From assembly GCA_027596075.1 (NCBI GenBank), contig JADGJC010000037.1, forward strand, positions 140,731 to 204,730: a DNA stretch of 64,000 nt, written 5' to 3'. Under the pieces are notes generated by a model. It was not told the DNA's origin and made no database searches. It saw nothing but the letters and a program-made list of their open reading frames with translations. The position numbers were made by a program, and so were the translations under genes. This DNA comes from Rhizophlyctis rosea. Lineage: Eukaryota > Chytridiomycota > Chytridiomycetes > Rhizophlyctidales > Rhizophlyctidaceae. Position 1 is the first letter of the stretch, and every line of letters begins with the position of its first letter. Below are positions 48,772-61,330 of the stretch, one piece after another.

Positions 48772-51000
48772 CCCAGGCCAGACGACACCGCTGGCCTTCT
48801 GCAGTGGACCCCGCTACGAAACGAGAATGACAGCATGCTTTTGACAACCAGACGGAAGGTTCTGAACACTTGAAATGCTGAAATTTTCTTCTTCTGCGCC
48901 ATAAAGCATCGATCGCTCTAAGCGCAGATCTATTGTCAGCTAGAACCCGAACCTTAGAAGAGGGATCACAGCGCACGCTATCGCCCAATGCGTTCAATGA
49001 CTGTACGCCCATGCTTGGTTAAAAGGTCTTCTTAAGCAATTTAACCGCCGCCTCATGTGTCAATAAATATTGTCATGCTCGGCAATGCTTTCGGTTGAGT
49101 TTTATCATGTAGACCGACGCCCTACTCGTCTCTGTGTGGATGTTTTTCTCCTGAGATCGCCCACCTATCAGGGCATCCACACAAATGCTCTTGCACCAGG
49201 ACCAACCCATTGCCTAGGAGCGGGTGTTGGTTCGGCCTTCTCCAGCCGTAGGGGAAGGAGCTACCAATAATAGGGACGACTCTGCGTCGTTCGGCTGTTG
49301 AAACTAGAGGCAGAGAAGGCTGGTGATTCAATATATCTATTTATCCACCGAAACCCTATGGATATGAAAAACACAATAGAAGGGAATAACAAGTGGCGCC
49401 GACGGAGGCAGTGGGCATGTCGACTCCCTGGGCATGCATGGGCGTAGCGCCAAAATTGAAATGGTGAACGATCCTACGAAGTCCATCAACACCATGATCA
49501 CACAGCGATGGCATTGATGGTTGATCCTTCCTGAACAAAGTTCTTTACTGTCTTGAAGTCCATTGATATTTTTAGTGCAGATGTTCCAAGGGGAGCAGTG
49601 CCAAACACATCCGCTTGAAGGTGAAAAAGGAAAGGGACTGACCCCAGGGAAAGATCCCGAAGAGAATCAGGACATGCAACACACCAGCATTTTCAAACTA
49701 ACTTCATTTCCTCTGTGAACTCGCTCCTGCAGTTGTTATCGCATGCATACCGGCTGTGCTGGCTTCTGAGGCAGTGCTAGAAGCACGGGGTTGGCTTTGA
49801 TTGAGCCACGACATCCCGTCAGCTGATAACTGACTCGTATAAAGCCGCACCGTCCGGCCAATCTTTGTTTCCGAGAATAAACGTCTATCAACTCTCAGGT
49901 CTCAAGTCAGGGACGGCAGCGGCGCGACATACACAAAACAACATATTCAACCTCGTGAAAATAGGGCTCTCAAATGATCCGTGAGCCCTAAATGCAAGGA
50001 CTGCAAAACAACCTGTAAGTTTGCACCAGGTTATCGGCCGCAGTTTACCAACTCAATTTTTCAAAGCGTATGCGATCGTTTATTTATCTTACGTGGAATA
50101 CCGGGATCGCCTAAGAACAGTCTCCTCTATTCCGGGAGAATGGTGAGTGTACATGTCTGATTCTTCTCCGTACCGACCATGACCGTCATTCTCACAACGC
50201 CATAAAGGAAACTACACTTATTTTACCCCATCTGCTATGCTTGGAACGCCATTAAATCACTTGAACGATAGGTTACTGACGATTGCAGGAGCATCCAGAT
50301 ATAAGGCAAGTGTGGGTTTGCACAAATGTTCGGCGGTGCCTTCATCCTCGTTTTTTGCAATGCACAGATACAACATAATCGACAGCTCAAACTTCAATGT
50401 TGAATGACGTCCCCAGCTTTGAGCTTGATCCAGGTGCAGCAATACCTGACGTATGGACAAAAATCACATATTCGCAATCTTCGTACCCTTACCAATCGCC
50501 TCTCCAAGACGGTAGGCGAGCTCCAATTGTCCCATATAAAGAACACTTAAGCATCATTCCATTACAACATTCCAGGCAATACTCGGGCCTTGCCTGCAAT
50601 GACAAATTTCAGCCGCATTGTTATGAAAGCGCCCTCGACAAATCTCTAAATTCTCTATCCATGCACGAGATTTTTTAACCAGTGATTTCTGCTTTATAAC
50701 ATAGTATACGAAGCTACAAAAACAAATTCATCTGAGAGACCAAAACAATCTAACAACGGGCACTGACGTCCACGGTGACGAACGATAATGGTTTGGTCAG
50801 TATTTTCGTGGCAGGAAGGCTACACCAAAAGCCTGGACTGAAAATACTAGATGCAAGTGATGCAGACATCAAAAAAGAAACGAACATTGCAGCGTGCAAA
50901 CATACAGCGATTGTCTTCACTCACAAATGACCCGAGAACCTTGGGGACTTACAAATGTGATCGTTGTAACAATCTAGGAAGGTCCCAGTCTGACACTCTT

Positions 51001-51048
51001 GGCGGGGGTGGGGGGGAGGGGGGGAGGGGGGGAGGGGGAGGGGGTCCT
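51001..51048 (+). repeat. G-rich tract, potential G-quadruplex
   Basis: At least five runs of five to seven G, separated mostly by single A or T, make up a 48-bp purine tract. It easily meets the G4 motif definition on the plus strand. It is not near a recognised gene. Run lengths may be inexact given homopolymer problems elsewhere in the window. Confidence 0.8.
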
Positions 51049-51128
51049 CAAATTCTGCTTTTACATTTCAAACGCCAGCTAAAGCTCAACAGCTCCGATG
51101 CCGTAGCACCACTTCGTTGTTTCGTGTG

Positions 51129-51192
51129 GCAGGTTGGTGAAAAAAGCGGGCAGATCCGGGCCAAGTGGCTTGCATGGCTTACGTCAGCTCCA
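51129..51192 (+). repeat. dispersed repeat copy B
   Basis: Partner of the repeat at 48703-48771, 2.4 kb away in the same orientation. The 3' 35 bp are the best conserved, differing at about three positions. Confidence 0.6.
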
Positions 51193-51968
51193 ACTTCCTT
51201 GGGGTTGTCAACCCGTTAGGAATCCATTTCTTCGAGCGATTCGGCAACATCGCATACGGAAAACCGAAGTGACTTGAACATTCAATCATCAATTGAATCC
51301 AATAGCGAGCACCTGGCAAATTACGAAGTCATTCAGTGTAGGCGTGTTTCTCGTTGCTGGGGGGTTTCCGTTTTTGCCTCAATTGCCCATCGCCATTATC
51401 TGATGGAGATCAAAAAGAATACAGCATTCAACTTCAAGGCGACTCACGCATATTGATATGTAGAGACCCATTATTCATGACGTCTTGCAAAGCTAATTAT
51501 TATGCTTGCCAGTTCATTTGCAGAAGAGGATACAACTTTCAAGAGGACTCGGCATTTCTGGTTTCCACCACACTCGGTCGCGGCATTGCATACGGTCCAA
51601 ATTACATAATCTTCTGGTTGAGACATCTTTTGCGTTAATGGACATCACATCTTGCTCGTCAAGATTGTTTGCATATTTCATTCATGCAGACAAATTGAGA
51701 ACCAATCGTATGTTTTGGATCTTCTTTCTTGCGTAAACCGCGGCTCTCACTTTTTGGTATTGGGAGCAACCAATATGTCACAGAGAAAGCATCTGCGTGA
51801 GGAGGTCTGTACCTCATTGTTGCGTTCTTTGTACTTTTGAATGGTAATGGCGATTGCAACAGTAAAGCTGTACAGGTACGGATGGAACTCCGGAAGTCTA
51901 GATAGTAAATGGCGATATGCAAAACAATAGATAAACGGTCACCACCAGTTGGCACATCCCAGGGATCG

Positions 51969-52010
51969 AAGAAACTGATCTCTCAGACTAAGAAACTGAT
52001 CTCTCAGACT
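51969..52010. repeat. 21-bp tandem duplication
   Basis: AAGAAACTGATCTCTCAGACT occurs twice in perfect succession (51969-51989 and 51990-52010). Confidence 0.85.
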
Positions 52011-54124
52011 AAGCATGGAACCAGTGTAGCAGCAGCTTGAATTGAACCCAGCAACAGGCGATCGTGAAACACACTAGAGCGAGCGAGTACCAGCGTAGAC
52101 TTCTGAGCAAATCACACCGGCCCTTCTTGACTCTTCCAAAAGTGCTATTGGTCATAGCGCTGATCGGTGTACAACGAACCATAATTTCATAATTTTTCTT
52201 TTTCCATTCAGTGGAGGAGAACCGTCCTTCTTCCGGCATCGAGTGGAAGGTAGTCAGGAGTCATGACGTGACACCGCCCTAATTCGCGCTGCTTTCATGG
52301 CCTATTGCTTGTGATCGTTGATGCTGACATCCTGTCAAGTGTCCTTCATAGACGGGCTGTTAAAGGCAAAAAGTACAATACCCGCATTCGCATGCGATCG
52401 CGCATTTATGCCTTGACCCTGAAGTCCCACAAGGTCTTCCAGGTGAATCAAACGATAGAGGTACAACGAGGAACCGACAATACACATTGGACCGATCCCT
52501 TCCGTTCCAGGGGAAGTATGCACTGTGGTGACAGTGGTCCACCTCAACTCGAAGACCATATCACTTCCTTCAAGTTTGCTTATGCACGTCGTGCAGATAG
52601 AGGTTTCGAAACAATCCGTGAGCCGCCAAACGTCACATTCAGTTCCATCAGGGTTTAAGAAACGACGGTGCAGTTCGTGAGTACACGCCCCGGTCGTGCG
52701 ATTCCTTTTTCCTGCTGCATACAAGACTTAGATCTTGCATACATCATCATGTGAGCGCATCTTAGCATTGTTATGAGCCAGCGGACGAGATGACTTCTAT
52801 TTCCTATCCATAGCACATGGCGATCAAATCGAGACCAACCACTGAAAGGGGATATCCGCTTTCCCCTTGTTCCCATCGTCCTCACGTAATTGAAAAGACA
52901 TGAGCTACAAAAGATAAGATGTATGTTGGATACAACACTCCACAATCATGTACACCTCGTACGTATTGACGGTTGAGCCAATTTCGTGGAGCTCACCCCA
53001 ATGGGAGTGGGGAAGACCCTTCAAACCGAGGCATGGAGCTGAGATGCAGGATGCAGAAAAGAAATGCGGCAGCTCAGGAGGCCGATGTCTGTTCAGGCAC
53101 ATCGGATAGCGCACATGAAATCGTTGGTTTCACTCTCAAATGACCTGATGATGATAGCGGGGCGCACATGTGACCGCTATGACAGTCCAGAAAAACTTTC
53201 CGTTTAATTCTTCTCTCGCCGCCCTCAACTACATATTCGTTATATCCTAAGAATCCAAACGTCGAGCGGCCCCCAATGTCAGCACCAACCGTACCCGTGT
53301 AGTGGGATGTGTGACATAGCTTGATTGACCCTTCAATGTAATTTTTTCTTCATTCGAAAGATATGTTCAAGCAGTCTCTACCTCTGCTCATCTACATGCG
53401 CCTGTTACGTGCGAATCTGTTCGGCATCGTAAATTGTGTGTCGGAGAACTTGCATTAGAGTGGCGCAACCACCCGCTTGGTGAACCACAGATTGAAACAT
53501 ACAAATGAAGAAAACAAAATTGCTTGTAAGCGGCAACCCTTCCGGTCATGTTACACGGTGCTGGCAGGGCTCCGCAATATCTTTTTCTGGCGGGTGGAAT
53601 TGAAATCAAGATGGCTGATGATTGCGACCGAAAGCATCCAGATTAGTGTGTCGAATCATCCCTTTTCAGATGCCGCCGCGAATGGGATGTTGGGTATGTT
53701 CAATATTGGTAACACACAAAACTGGCCATTTGTGAAGCACATCGACCGTGACTGTTAGCAGTCCACACGGTTTCAGTTGGAGTTAATATTTGAACATTCA
53801 TATCACCGGTCGTCTGTTTCTAAGCGCTCGGTGTTGGCCAGTGTCGCAGTTAAGATTGCCTTGGTCGATGATGGAGAGGATCAGAAAAAGATTCATTGGG
53901 GTCCAGAAGGAGAACGGGAAACTACCAGCGTCAGTTGGAACCTGCATAGCACCATTGACTCCTTGCCACATCATACTCATCATTAAGTGCACACATGTTG
54001 CAACCAGTCTGTCGTATAGAGACATCAGTCACAACGCGAACCGTCCACTACGCGCTTCCGAGACCGACCGTATGCCCGTAAAAAAGCGTGAACTTTGACT
54101 GTCCGAGCCGCATCTTCAAGTTGC

Positions 54125-54696
54125 TCATTTCTTCTTGGGGCCTTTCTTACCCGTGTAGTTGTTGAGCGGACCAGACTCAATCCAAGTCATATTGAAGGAG
54201 GCTGGTAAAGGGTCCAGCTGCATTCACTGCACACACAACTGGACGGACCATTCTTTTTGGGTCATCGGTGCCTGCATACAATTACGCTTGCTGTTAGCAC
54301 AGGCCCTGCATCACTTTTCAGATCTCCAGTGTTGAATTACCACGACAGAACAATGTTTGTTTGCAATGGACGGACAATATGGAAAAGGGGAGGGGAAAGC
54401 GTAGAAATGAAGGCGGGATGATTGAGTGTGATGATGTGATCGCGGTACTGATCGAGCAAGCGGTCCGATCATATTTCATTTTCATTTCGGGACCCGAACG
54501 TGGAGACCAACTAGACACCCCTTGTTGTTGACGCGTTGGCAAGTTGTGGTCTACGTGAACCTTGCGGAGGTCTCCATGCAACGAGTCGATGATGGAAAGC
54601 ATAGACCAGACGTCAGTCTTCCAGTACTCATTGATCATGCTTGTCTTTGGCTTCCTCACAGTGCCACCAACCCATCATGAAGGCACGGGCGGGCAT
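54125..54696 (-). other. exon-like signals, possible small spliced gene or gene relic
   Basis: On the minus strand an ATG at 54696 opens MPARAFMMGWWH and meets a GTGAGG donor at 54659. A strong 3' splice context (CTAAC, then TATGCAG) precedes 54271, in matching phase with TDDPKRMVRPVVCAVNAAG. A second frame of the same stretch ends with WIESGPLNNYTGKKGPKKK and a stop at 54125, which looks like a genuine lysine-rich terminus but follows an in-frame TGA. No family recognised; could be a broken gene, a missed exon structure or coincidence. Confidence 0.22.
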
Positions 54697-55006
54697 TGAC
54701 AACTTTGACACTATTGACGGCGACGTGTCAAGCCTTCTTCATCTGAGAGTCATTTTGTCATGCTCTTAGTGCGATTTTAGGGAATCATGAATTGGCTGTC
54801 ATGCTTGCACGCTCCTGTGATTTCTGCTTGGATGGTCATTGGGCAGCTCACCTATATCGTAGAACATTCCTTACTTGATAGAGAACTTGGATGTCCTTTT
54901 CCTGAAGAGCTCGCCTAGCTCATAGTAGATGGAAGTTTTCCTTTGCCCACTAAACATTCTCACACTCATCTATCGTGCACCCACTCGAACTACTGCTATC
55001 GTCAAT

Positions 55007-56581
55007 ATGGACCCAAAAACAACCATCCTGCCATCATCCTCAACAACCACCTTCAGATTCAGTCGGATATCCATCGTCCTCATCGCGGCTTTCTGTCTGT
55101 ACGCATTCGCTTCCTTCAGCATTGAGGTTGACCGTTCAGCCAGCTTGTTCCCCGTTACATGGCACCTTTCCGACCACAATAAGGGCGTATGGAACCGTCC
55201 GCTAGTGATTGGACCTCCGTTTCCCTTGGAACAAACTCCAAAGTTTGCCAACTTTACGGCCACCGACGTTGCCAGCGTCATATACCCCATCGCGGATGTG
55301 AAGGAAGAAGACTACAATCCAGATACACCGCTCATCATGACGGTACTGCATGAGTCAAAATCATTGGTAGCGTTTGTGCAGGGAATTGGGAAGATGGATT
55401 CATGGGATGTCACCAATTGTCAGGTTGGGAACCGTGTCCTGACCACCAGCATGTCACGTATCTGGAGGTACAAGTGGTGGGTTGTGGTCGAATGTGTCTT
55501 TCCGGAGAAGGGCTTCCACATGCGGGAGTTGGACGGTGGTGCGGTGACTTTGAGTTTCCGAAACAACGGATCAGGTCGAAAAGTCATCACAAGCAACTTC
55601 GGCTTCGACTCCGACAAAACCCTACCAGCGCCAATAGAATCAACCTTACCCTATCGGACCTGCATCGTGACTGAATTGTACAACCAAACCCATGTCCTGA
55701 AAGATTGGTTGACATACCACAACTCCATTGGTGTGGACCACTTCATCATCTACGACAACGACAGTGGCGACGACTTACCCACTTTTATTGATACCAACAA
55801 CTTTACGGACCTCGTGACCCTTATCCGCTGGCCATGGACCAAATCCCAACCCCACGCCTTCCTGCACGGCAAACTTCTCGCAGATCGTCTATGCCATTGG
55901 ACGTTCTTCCCAGACGTCGACGAATACCTCTTCCTCAAACAATGCCAACACTCCCGTCCACCCTCCGCAAACTCCTCCACCACAATGCACAAACCATTCA
56001 CACACTGCCTCCCCTCCCTAATCTCAAACCACACATCCTACAATTTCACCCACCCATCCACCCCACACACAACCCAACTCCTCCTAACACCCAAAATCTT
56101 CTCCTCCTCCTCCATAATCCGTCATCCTCCCCAACCATACACCCTCCCCGAAACCTACACCCACCGCACACCCTACCCCCATACTCTTTCATTCTCCACA
56201 CCAAAACCCATCATCTACACCCGCGCCGCTAAACTCTCAACCTGGATACATAATTTCCACACTTCCACAGGTCGCACAACGACCCTCCCAATCCAAGTGG
56301 CACACTTGATACACTATAAGGCGCAAAGCTGGGAAGATTATATGGTTAAATTTGTCAGACCACGGGTGGGGTATGTCAAAGATTGGGGGTTGCCGGAAGG
56401 ATTGGAGTGGCCGTTGAGTAGGGATAAGCCGCCGAAGGGATGGGAGGATGGGACTTTCTTTGGGGAGAGGACGCTGAAGGGGCCGTGGGTTGTTGATACG
56501 GAGTTTAGGGATTGGAAGAGGTGGATGGAGGGGGTTTTGATGGGGAGGGGGAATGGAACGGAGGGGAGTGTGGAGTCTTGA
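55007..56581 (+). CDS. glycosyltransferase family 92-like (DUF23) type II membrane protein
   Basis: Single uninterrupted frame of 524 aa from the ATG at 55007; an in-frame ATG at 54929 would add 26 residues. I prefer 55007 because it leaves a short cytosolic tail (MDPKTTILPSSSTTTFRFSR) before one membrane anchor, ISIVLIAAFCLYAFASF (residues about 21-37), the type II layout of Golgi glycosyltransferases. Residues about 214-310 carry the GT92 pattern: CIVTELYNQTHVLKDWLTYH, GVDHFIIYDNDSGDDLP, LADRLCHWTFFPDVDEYLFL. The acidic DVDEY is the probable metal/nucleotide-sugar site. The C-terminal part has KLSTWIHNFHTSTGRT and VAHLIHYKAQSWEDY, typical closing motifs. Characterised animal GT92 enzymes are galactosyltransferases; the substrate here is unknown. 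It is the only intronless gene of this size in the window. Confidence 0.82.
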   Translation: MDPKTTILPSSSTTTFRFSRISIVLIAAFCLYAFASFSIEVDRSASLFPVTWHLSDHNKGVWNRPLVIGPPFPLEQTPKFANFTATDVASVIYPIADVKEEDYNPDTPLIMTVLHESKSLVAFVQGIGKMDSWDVTNCQVGNRVLTTSMSRIWRYKWWVVVECVFPEKGFHMRELDGGAVTLSFRNNGSGRKVITSNFGFDSDKTLPAPIESTLPYRTCIVTELYNQTHVLKDWLTYHNSIGVDHFIIYDNDSGDDLPTFIDTNNFTDLVTLIRWPWTKSQPHAFLHGKLLADRLCHWTFFPDVDEYLFLKQCQHSRPPSANSSTTMHKPFTHCLPSLISNHTSYNFTHPSTPHTTQLLLTPKIFSSSSIIRHPPQPYTLPETYTHRTPYPHTLSFSTPKPIIYTRAAKLSTWIHNFHTSTGRTTTLPIQVAHLIHYKAQSWEDYMVKFVRPRVGYVKDWGLPEGLEWPLSRDKPPKGWEDGTFFGERTLKGPWVVDTEFRDWKRWMEGVLMGRGNGTEGSVES

Positions 56582-59500
56582 TGGAGGTGGTTTATTTGCA
56601 AGAATTGTCAATGCCTTTCTAGTTCATATTTTGTACATAAAAACTCTGTTCCATGTCAAACATACATGCCCCTCACTCACTTGTTGACTTGGTGGGTATT
56701 TTTTTCTGTCGTACCGCATCGGGGGGAACGCAGAAAGAACAGGTCATTGTTGTTATGAGGCGCCAATGAATACACTGGTGGAATCGGTACAATATTCCTG
56801 CAAAGTAGCGCGAGACTGTCCGCCATTTGAAATAATTCAACCCGTTTTTGGCCGATTGTTCTTTTCTCCTTTCAGTGACATACATCTAAACATTCTTTCG
56901 TGGACAGTCAACGTTCACGACGTCGCGATTACGACACTCATGTATTCTGTCCCATGACTACACGGGAGCTTCTTGTATTTCAGTGAAAGTTGATAGTTTA
57001 TCAGTGACTGATCGTGGCACTCCGTTTCCGAGCGTATTGGCTTCGGTTGGAACAACGTCAATTACACCGCCAACTTGCTCCCCAGCATGCATCCCCGGGC
57101 ACCCAAAAGGTCAAATCTGACATGTTTGCTGCTCGCCTTGGCCCTCCTTCTCTGCACAATGGCTCTTATTTTTGCTACAAGAAATGAAAACTACCATACG
57201 AATACCTTGCTGAGTACGATTGTTCATATCACCCGCAGATGTTGATTCCCATGACGCACCAGAGTTTCGTGCGGAAACATTGAAAAGAAGCCAAAAAGAA
57301 TGATTGGGAGGGCCGTCGCACCAATATGCGGGGGAAAAGTGATTCCATGCCTGATACAAAGGATGGTAAATTTTATGTCTCAGAGAGTTATTCAAGTTAT
57401 AAGACTATCGCCGGTACATTTCAGCGGTGAGCAGGGCGACTTGACGTCACTGATTGTCGAACTCAGAATTATGTTCATAGGGAACGTCTCGATAAGGTAG
57501 TTTTGACTGCGGCTCCATCAACCAGTGATGACTGTTGATTGTTGTGGAGAGATGGCGAATAAAAGCAGACGCAAGATACTGTTCCTCAATGCGCGAGATT
57601 GGTACATTGCTTTTTGTATGTGTGCATGACTAGTATAACTCAAAACTGGCATTAGTGAGTGATTATACTGGAAGCAAGAACTATACAAGATGTCAAAGCA
57701 AAAGCAAATTTGGGAAAGCGTATTACCAATCACCCACTACTGTTCTCTCAAACAAGTTGAAAGCAATGCTCTAGTCCCGCGCTTGCGACTGGATCATGGA
57801 ACGGCTTCCCATCGGTTATTCCAAGGTTACTGGAACAGCAGCTGACAAGCGCTGAGCGAAAGTTGCCAAATTACAAAGATTCACTTTCGCGATGTTGCGG
57901 TATTAATGGAAACCAGGCCCTCAATCCCTTGCGGCGAGATCTCGTCTTTTTGCATGCTCCTGCCTGATGATATTTGATAGTGACAGGTACACTAGACTAG
58001 TCCATCCTCTACTCGTTTGATGCGTATTGGGCGGGTTTGGGTATTAGACGAGGTGGACGAAGTAAGATTCGAGGGGAGGAAGGGCAATGGAAGTGAGCAG
58101 TTTGATGCCTGGAGTAAGTGTAATCATGATTTTATGCTTCTGTTGAATGTATCATTTGATTTGGCGGTATGATCCTGATTGCTATCCCAGTAGGTTCTGA
58201 CATTCAGCGGTCGTAATGTATACTGGCTGAGTCTAAACAGTGAAAGCGTCCAGATCCAAATCCCAACAGATTGCGGCCTTTGTATTTGCACCTAAGAACA
58301 GTACATGACTTTGCATTGCCTGGATGTGATCTCATCAGTGTATCTGCCTGAGTCGTCAAAAAGAGGTGGATCCATCGCAGATATCGGATATAAGGTCTTC
58401 ACGGCATGAACGCAGGCTGATTCGAATATTGTTGGTAGTCTACACTCTGATCCATAACGGTTCAAAAAAAGAACCAAACAAGTGATCCATCATCAGATCA
58501 CGTCAAGTTGTAATACGGGACGGAAAGAACAGCTGCGCAGCCTCAACACTCATATTCGCCCTGCTCAAGTGTATTCCGTGACATGGACCGCCTTTGGCTT
58601 GACGGTGACCGTATCACCACTTCCGGACGATCGGTGAAGTACTACTTCGACTGGTTCAGATTGATATTGAAGAAGATTCGGCGCACAATTATGGACACAG
58701 TCGACGAAGGCAAAGTGAGCTATTCTGCGGCTCTTGTTTTCTCGCCCTTGGGCATTTGCATATCATACTGCCCGCAACAATGTGGTTTACTGCTCGCTAC
58801 AACCGTCAAGAGCATGAGGTTGGCATATGGATCCTGCATCACGACCAATCATCTTTATTTATCCATGATGCAACATGCATCAGATGTCAAACTCAGTGCT
58901 GCCGCGGCGTAACACCACTTTGACGCTGCCTGTGTCATGGTTGAAAACCACCCAATACCATTTCGTCTCGATCGCTTGGAGTCATATGAACCTTGGCGAA
59001 GCAGCCATCACAAGATACACAGAACCAGCACGGCCCGTGGTCACATTCAGGTACAAAGTCATCAAGCCCAGTCTCCGCCCAAAACAAAAAGATGAAGTTA
59101 TGCTAAGGATGGAAGATCGTCGTCCTCGCAATTGGTGTCGAAGTCCAACTAATAAATGCCACTCTCCCGTTCCAATGTTCACAATCAGTGCAATCCGAAG
59201 CGGTCTTGAGTGCATGTCGGGAATGAAAGCTCCACATCACCAGAAGAGCATGTGAAGGGACGATACTCAGTTATCGACAGTGATGATTGTAAGTTTGTAA
59301 TTCGATTCATGTGTAAGTTTGTAATTTGTGCCGGGGGATACAAGCAATCTATCAGACCAACGATCATCAGATATCACTAAAATGTAATCACAACGCCGCA
59401 TACACAACATAGCAGATTCAGTGGCATTATGGTCGAATACCAGCCCATCAGACTTTCAAGCTCGATATGGTCCCACGTGTCAAATTTCATGGTGTAACGC

Positions 59501-60781
59501 GTCTCAGGACAAATAACTACCTAGGTGGACGGCGGCACATCCGCACTTCGAACCAGGCTGGTCGGTAGGATTCTGCCAGTGATTGGGAGAAAGAAAGATA
59601 TCAAGGATGATAACATTTAGCATCACGTCTTATATGAGAGCTCTTGAGAAGGGGAAGAAAGTATGCTTATGACTGCCATTATAGCCTGACCGGATGGCGG
59701 ACCAAAGTTACGAATTCGCAGGTAACAATTCTCGCTTCTCTTTTGTGCCAGTCCGCCAGACACCCTGCGATGAATGCGCAAAAGAAAGTGATGAAGAGTG
59801 CCCCTATGGATATCGCGGAGTTCTGAAGTTGGCAGCCTGCATCGCAAGGTAGAGAAACCATCTCTTCCCCGCGTATGAAATACTCCATATGATGGGGCTT
59901 GCTGTTTCATCAGATCACGCAACGAGCCCGCCGGAAGGCATGGAAATGGTGCGTATGGGTGTCGGACGGGATTGCGGATGCGACACCGCGACTCAGTTCC
60001 TCGATTTTCCCGTCCAAGTCTTTTTGGGCCGGTTTTCCACCGCATGCGATGATGTAGGCAAAACGCGCAAGTCATTATGGGACAGACAAGAGAGTTGGGC
60101 TTCACCTTCATGCTGAAGCCGTTCACGAGAAAAGCGCAAATGTGTGCAAGACGATCATGATTGGAGGGCACCATTCTGCTCACATTCTTCAACATTTGTT
60201 TTATCACCTGAAGTACCTGGCAATCAACTGTCATGTGGTGCAGTCATGCGAACAGTTTGGTTAGTTGCTTGCTACAACATTGCTATCAAAACGGAAAACG
60301 AAATGCCTTCACGCCGCCGTCGCTACACATGATCAAATGTTCCACTTGTACCATATTTCTCAACACTTAGATCTCACATCAGCAGCTTTTGTGGTTCACA
60401 ACGTACTACAGACTGTATATTGTCACAACACAAATTGCGGCGACGAGTGGGCCGCAGGCTCGGTCGCTCCAGTGAATTTTCCAGGCCACGGCCTCGGATC
60501 CGTTGTTGTGCTGATCATCCCAATGTTTTCGATATCTATCACTTCCATCAATCCATCCAGCCTGAAGGAGGAGCCACCGTAGGCCTTCAAGCGGAGCGGC
60601 TCACTCTGCCCTATGACAATGGCGATGACATGACAAGAGCAACATGAAAAAGAACGAACGAATATGAAGCAAATCCATGCAGTCAGTTGCGCATTGATCA
60701 CATGCGCTGAGAATATTGAGACTTTTGAGCGTTATTGATCTCAAAACTTCTCTAACGAGAGGAGTGCGTCAAATGAACTGA

Positions 60782-61330
60782 GTGTCAGTCAGGAGGTACA
60801 GGGCAAATCAACTCCGTCTCTGGGTTGTCGCCGCCGCTGCCTCACGGCAGGCCAGCGTATGGATCGATTATCCAACGTCCGGTACACACACACATCTCCT
60901 GCGTCGAGCCTTCCTTGTGTTTCCGAGTAATGTCGTATTGTACATTGTGCAAAGCGACTGGGCCTCATACCTCGAATCAATTATCAACCTCTCATCTCGC
61001 TACCAATTCAGGGGCCGGAAACAAATTTTATCGAAAGATACTAACGCATTAACGAATGTCATGCTCCATCTTCTTCTCCCTCCTTTGTCGGTTGAAAAAC
61101 AGCTAGCCGTAATGTTCTTCGAACGCCGCCCCCAAAAATCATGGTTCTCAAAATCAGAGGAGGAAGTCTGCTGGGAGGTAAAGAAAACAAACAAACAAGA
61201 ATACGACCGCCTATTCGACGAAGAAAACTCACACTGCCACATACACATAGCAATGGCTAATAACCCTAACAACAACAACCTCCCGTTTTGTAACGTTTAT
61301 CAAAAGGATCACAGTCAACTAGCATCGTAA
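60782..61330 (+). CDS. weak candidate ORF, unknown
   Basis: 182 codons. The C-terminal half (LHLLLPPLSVEKQLAVMFFE, then SEEEVCWEVKKTNKQEYDRL) looks somewhat protein-like, but there is no recognised domain. The nominal start is arbitrary and the opposite strand also has frames. It may be an exon or chance. Confidence 0.2.
   Translation: MSVRRYRANQLRLWVVAAAASRQASVWIDYPTSGTHTHLLRRAFLVFPSNVVLYIVQSDWASYLESIINLSSRYQFRGRKQILSKDTNALTNVMLHLLLPPLSVEKQLAVMFFERRPQKSWFSKSEEEVCWEVKKTNKQEYDRLFDEENSHCHIHIAMANNPNNNNLPFCNVYQKDHSQLAS

Larger units (their letters stand above)
48212..55006. other. gene desert with small repeats
   Basis: 6.8 kb without a confident gene. Contents that stand out: two copies of a roughly 65-bp dispersed repeat (48703 and 51129), a G-rich tract (51001-51048), a 21-bp tandem duplication (51969-52010) and exon-like signals at 54125-54696 on the minus strand. 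Other open frames are short and overlapping. Confidence 0.5.
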
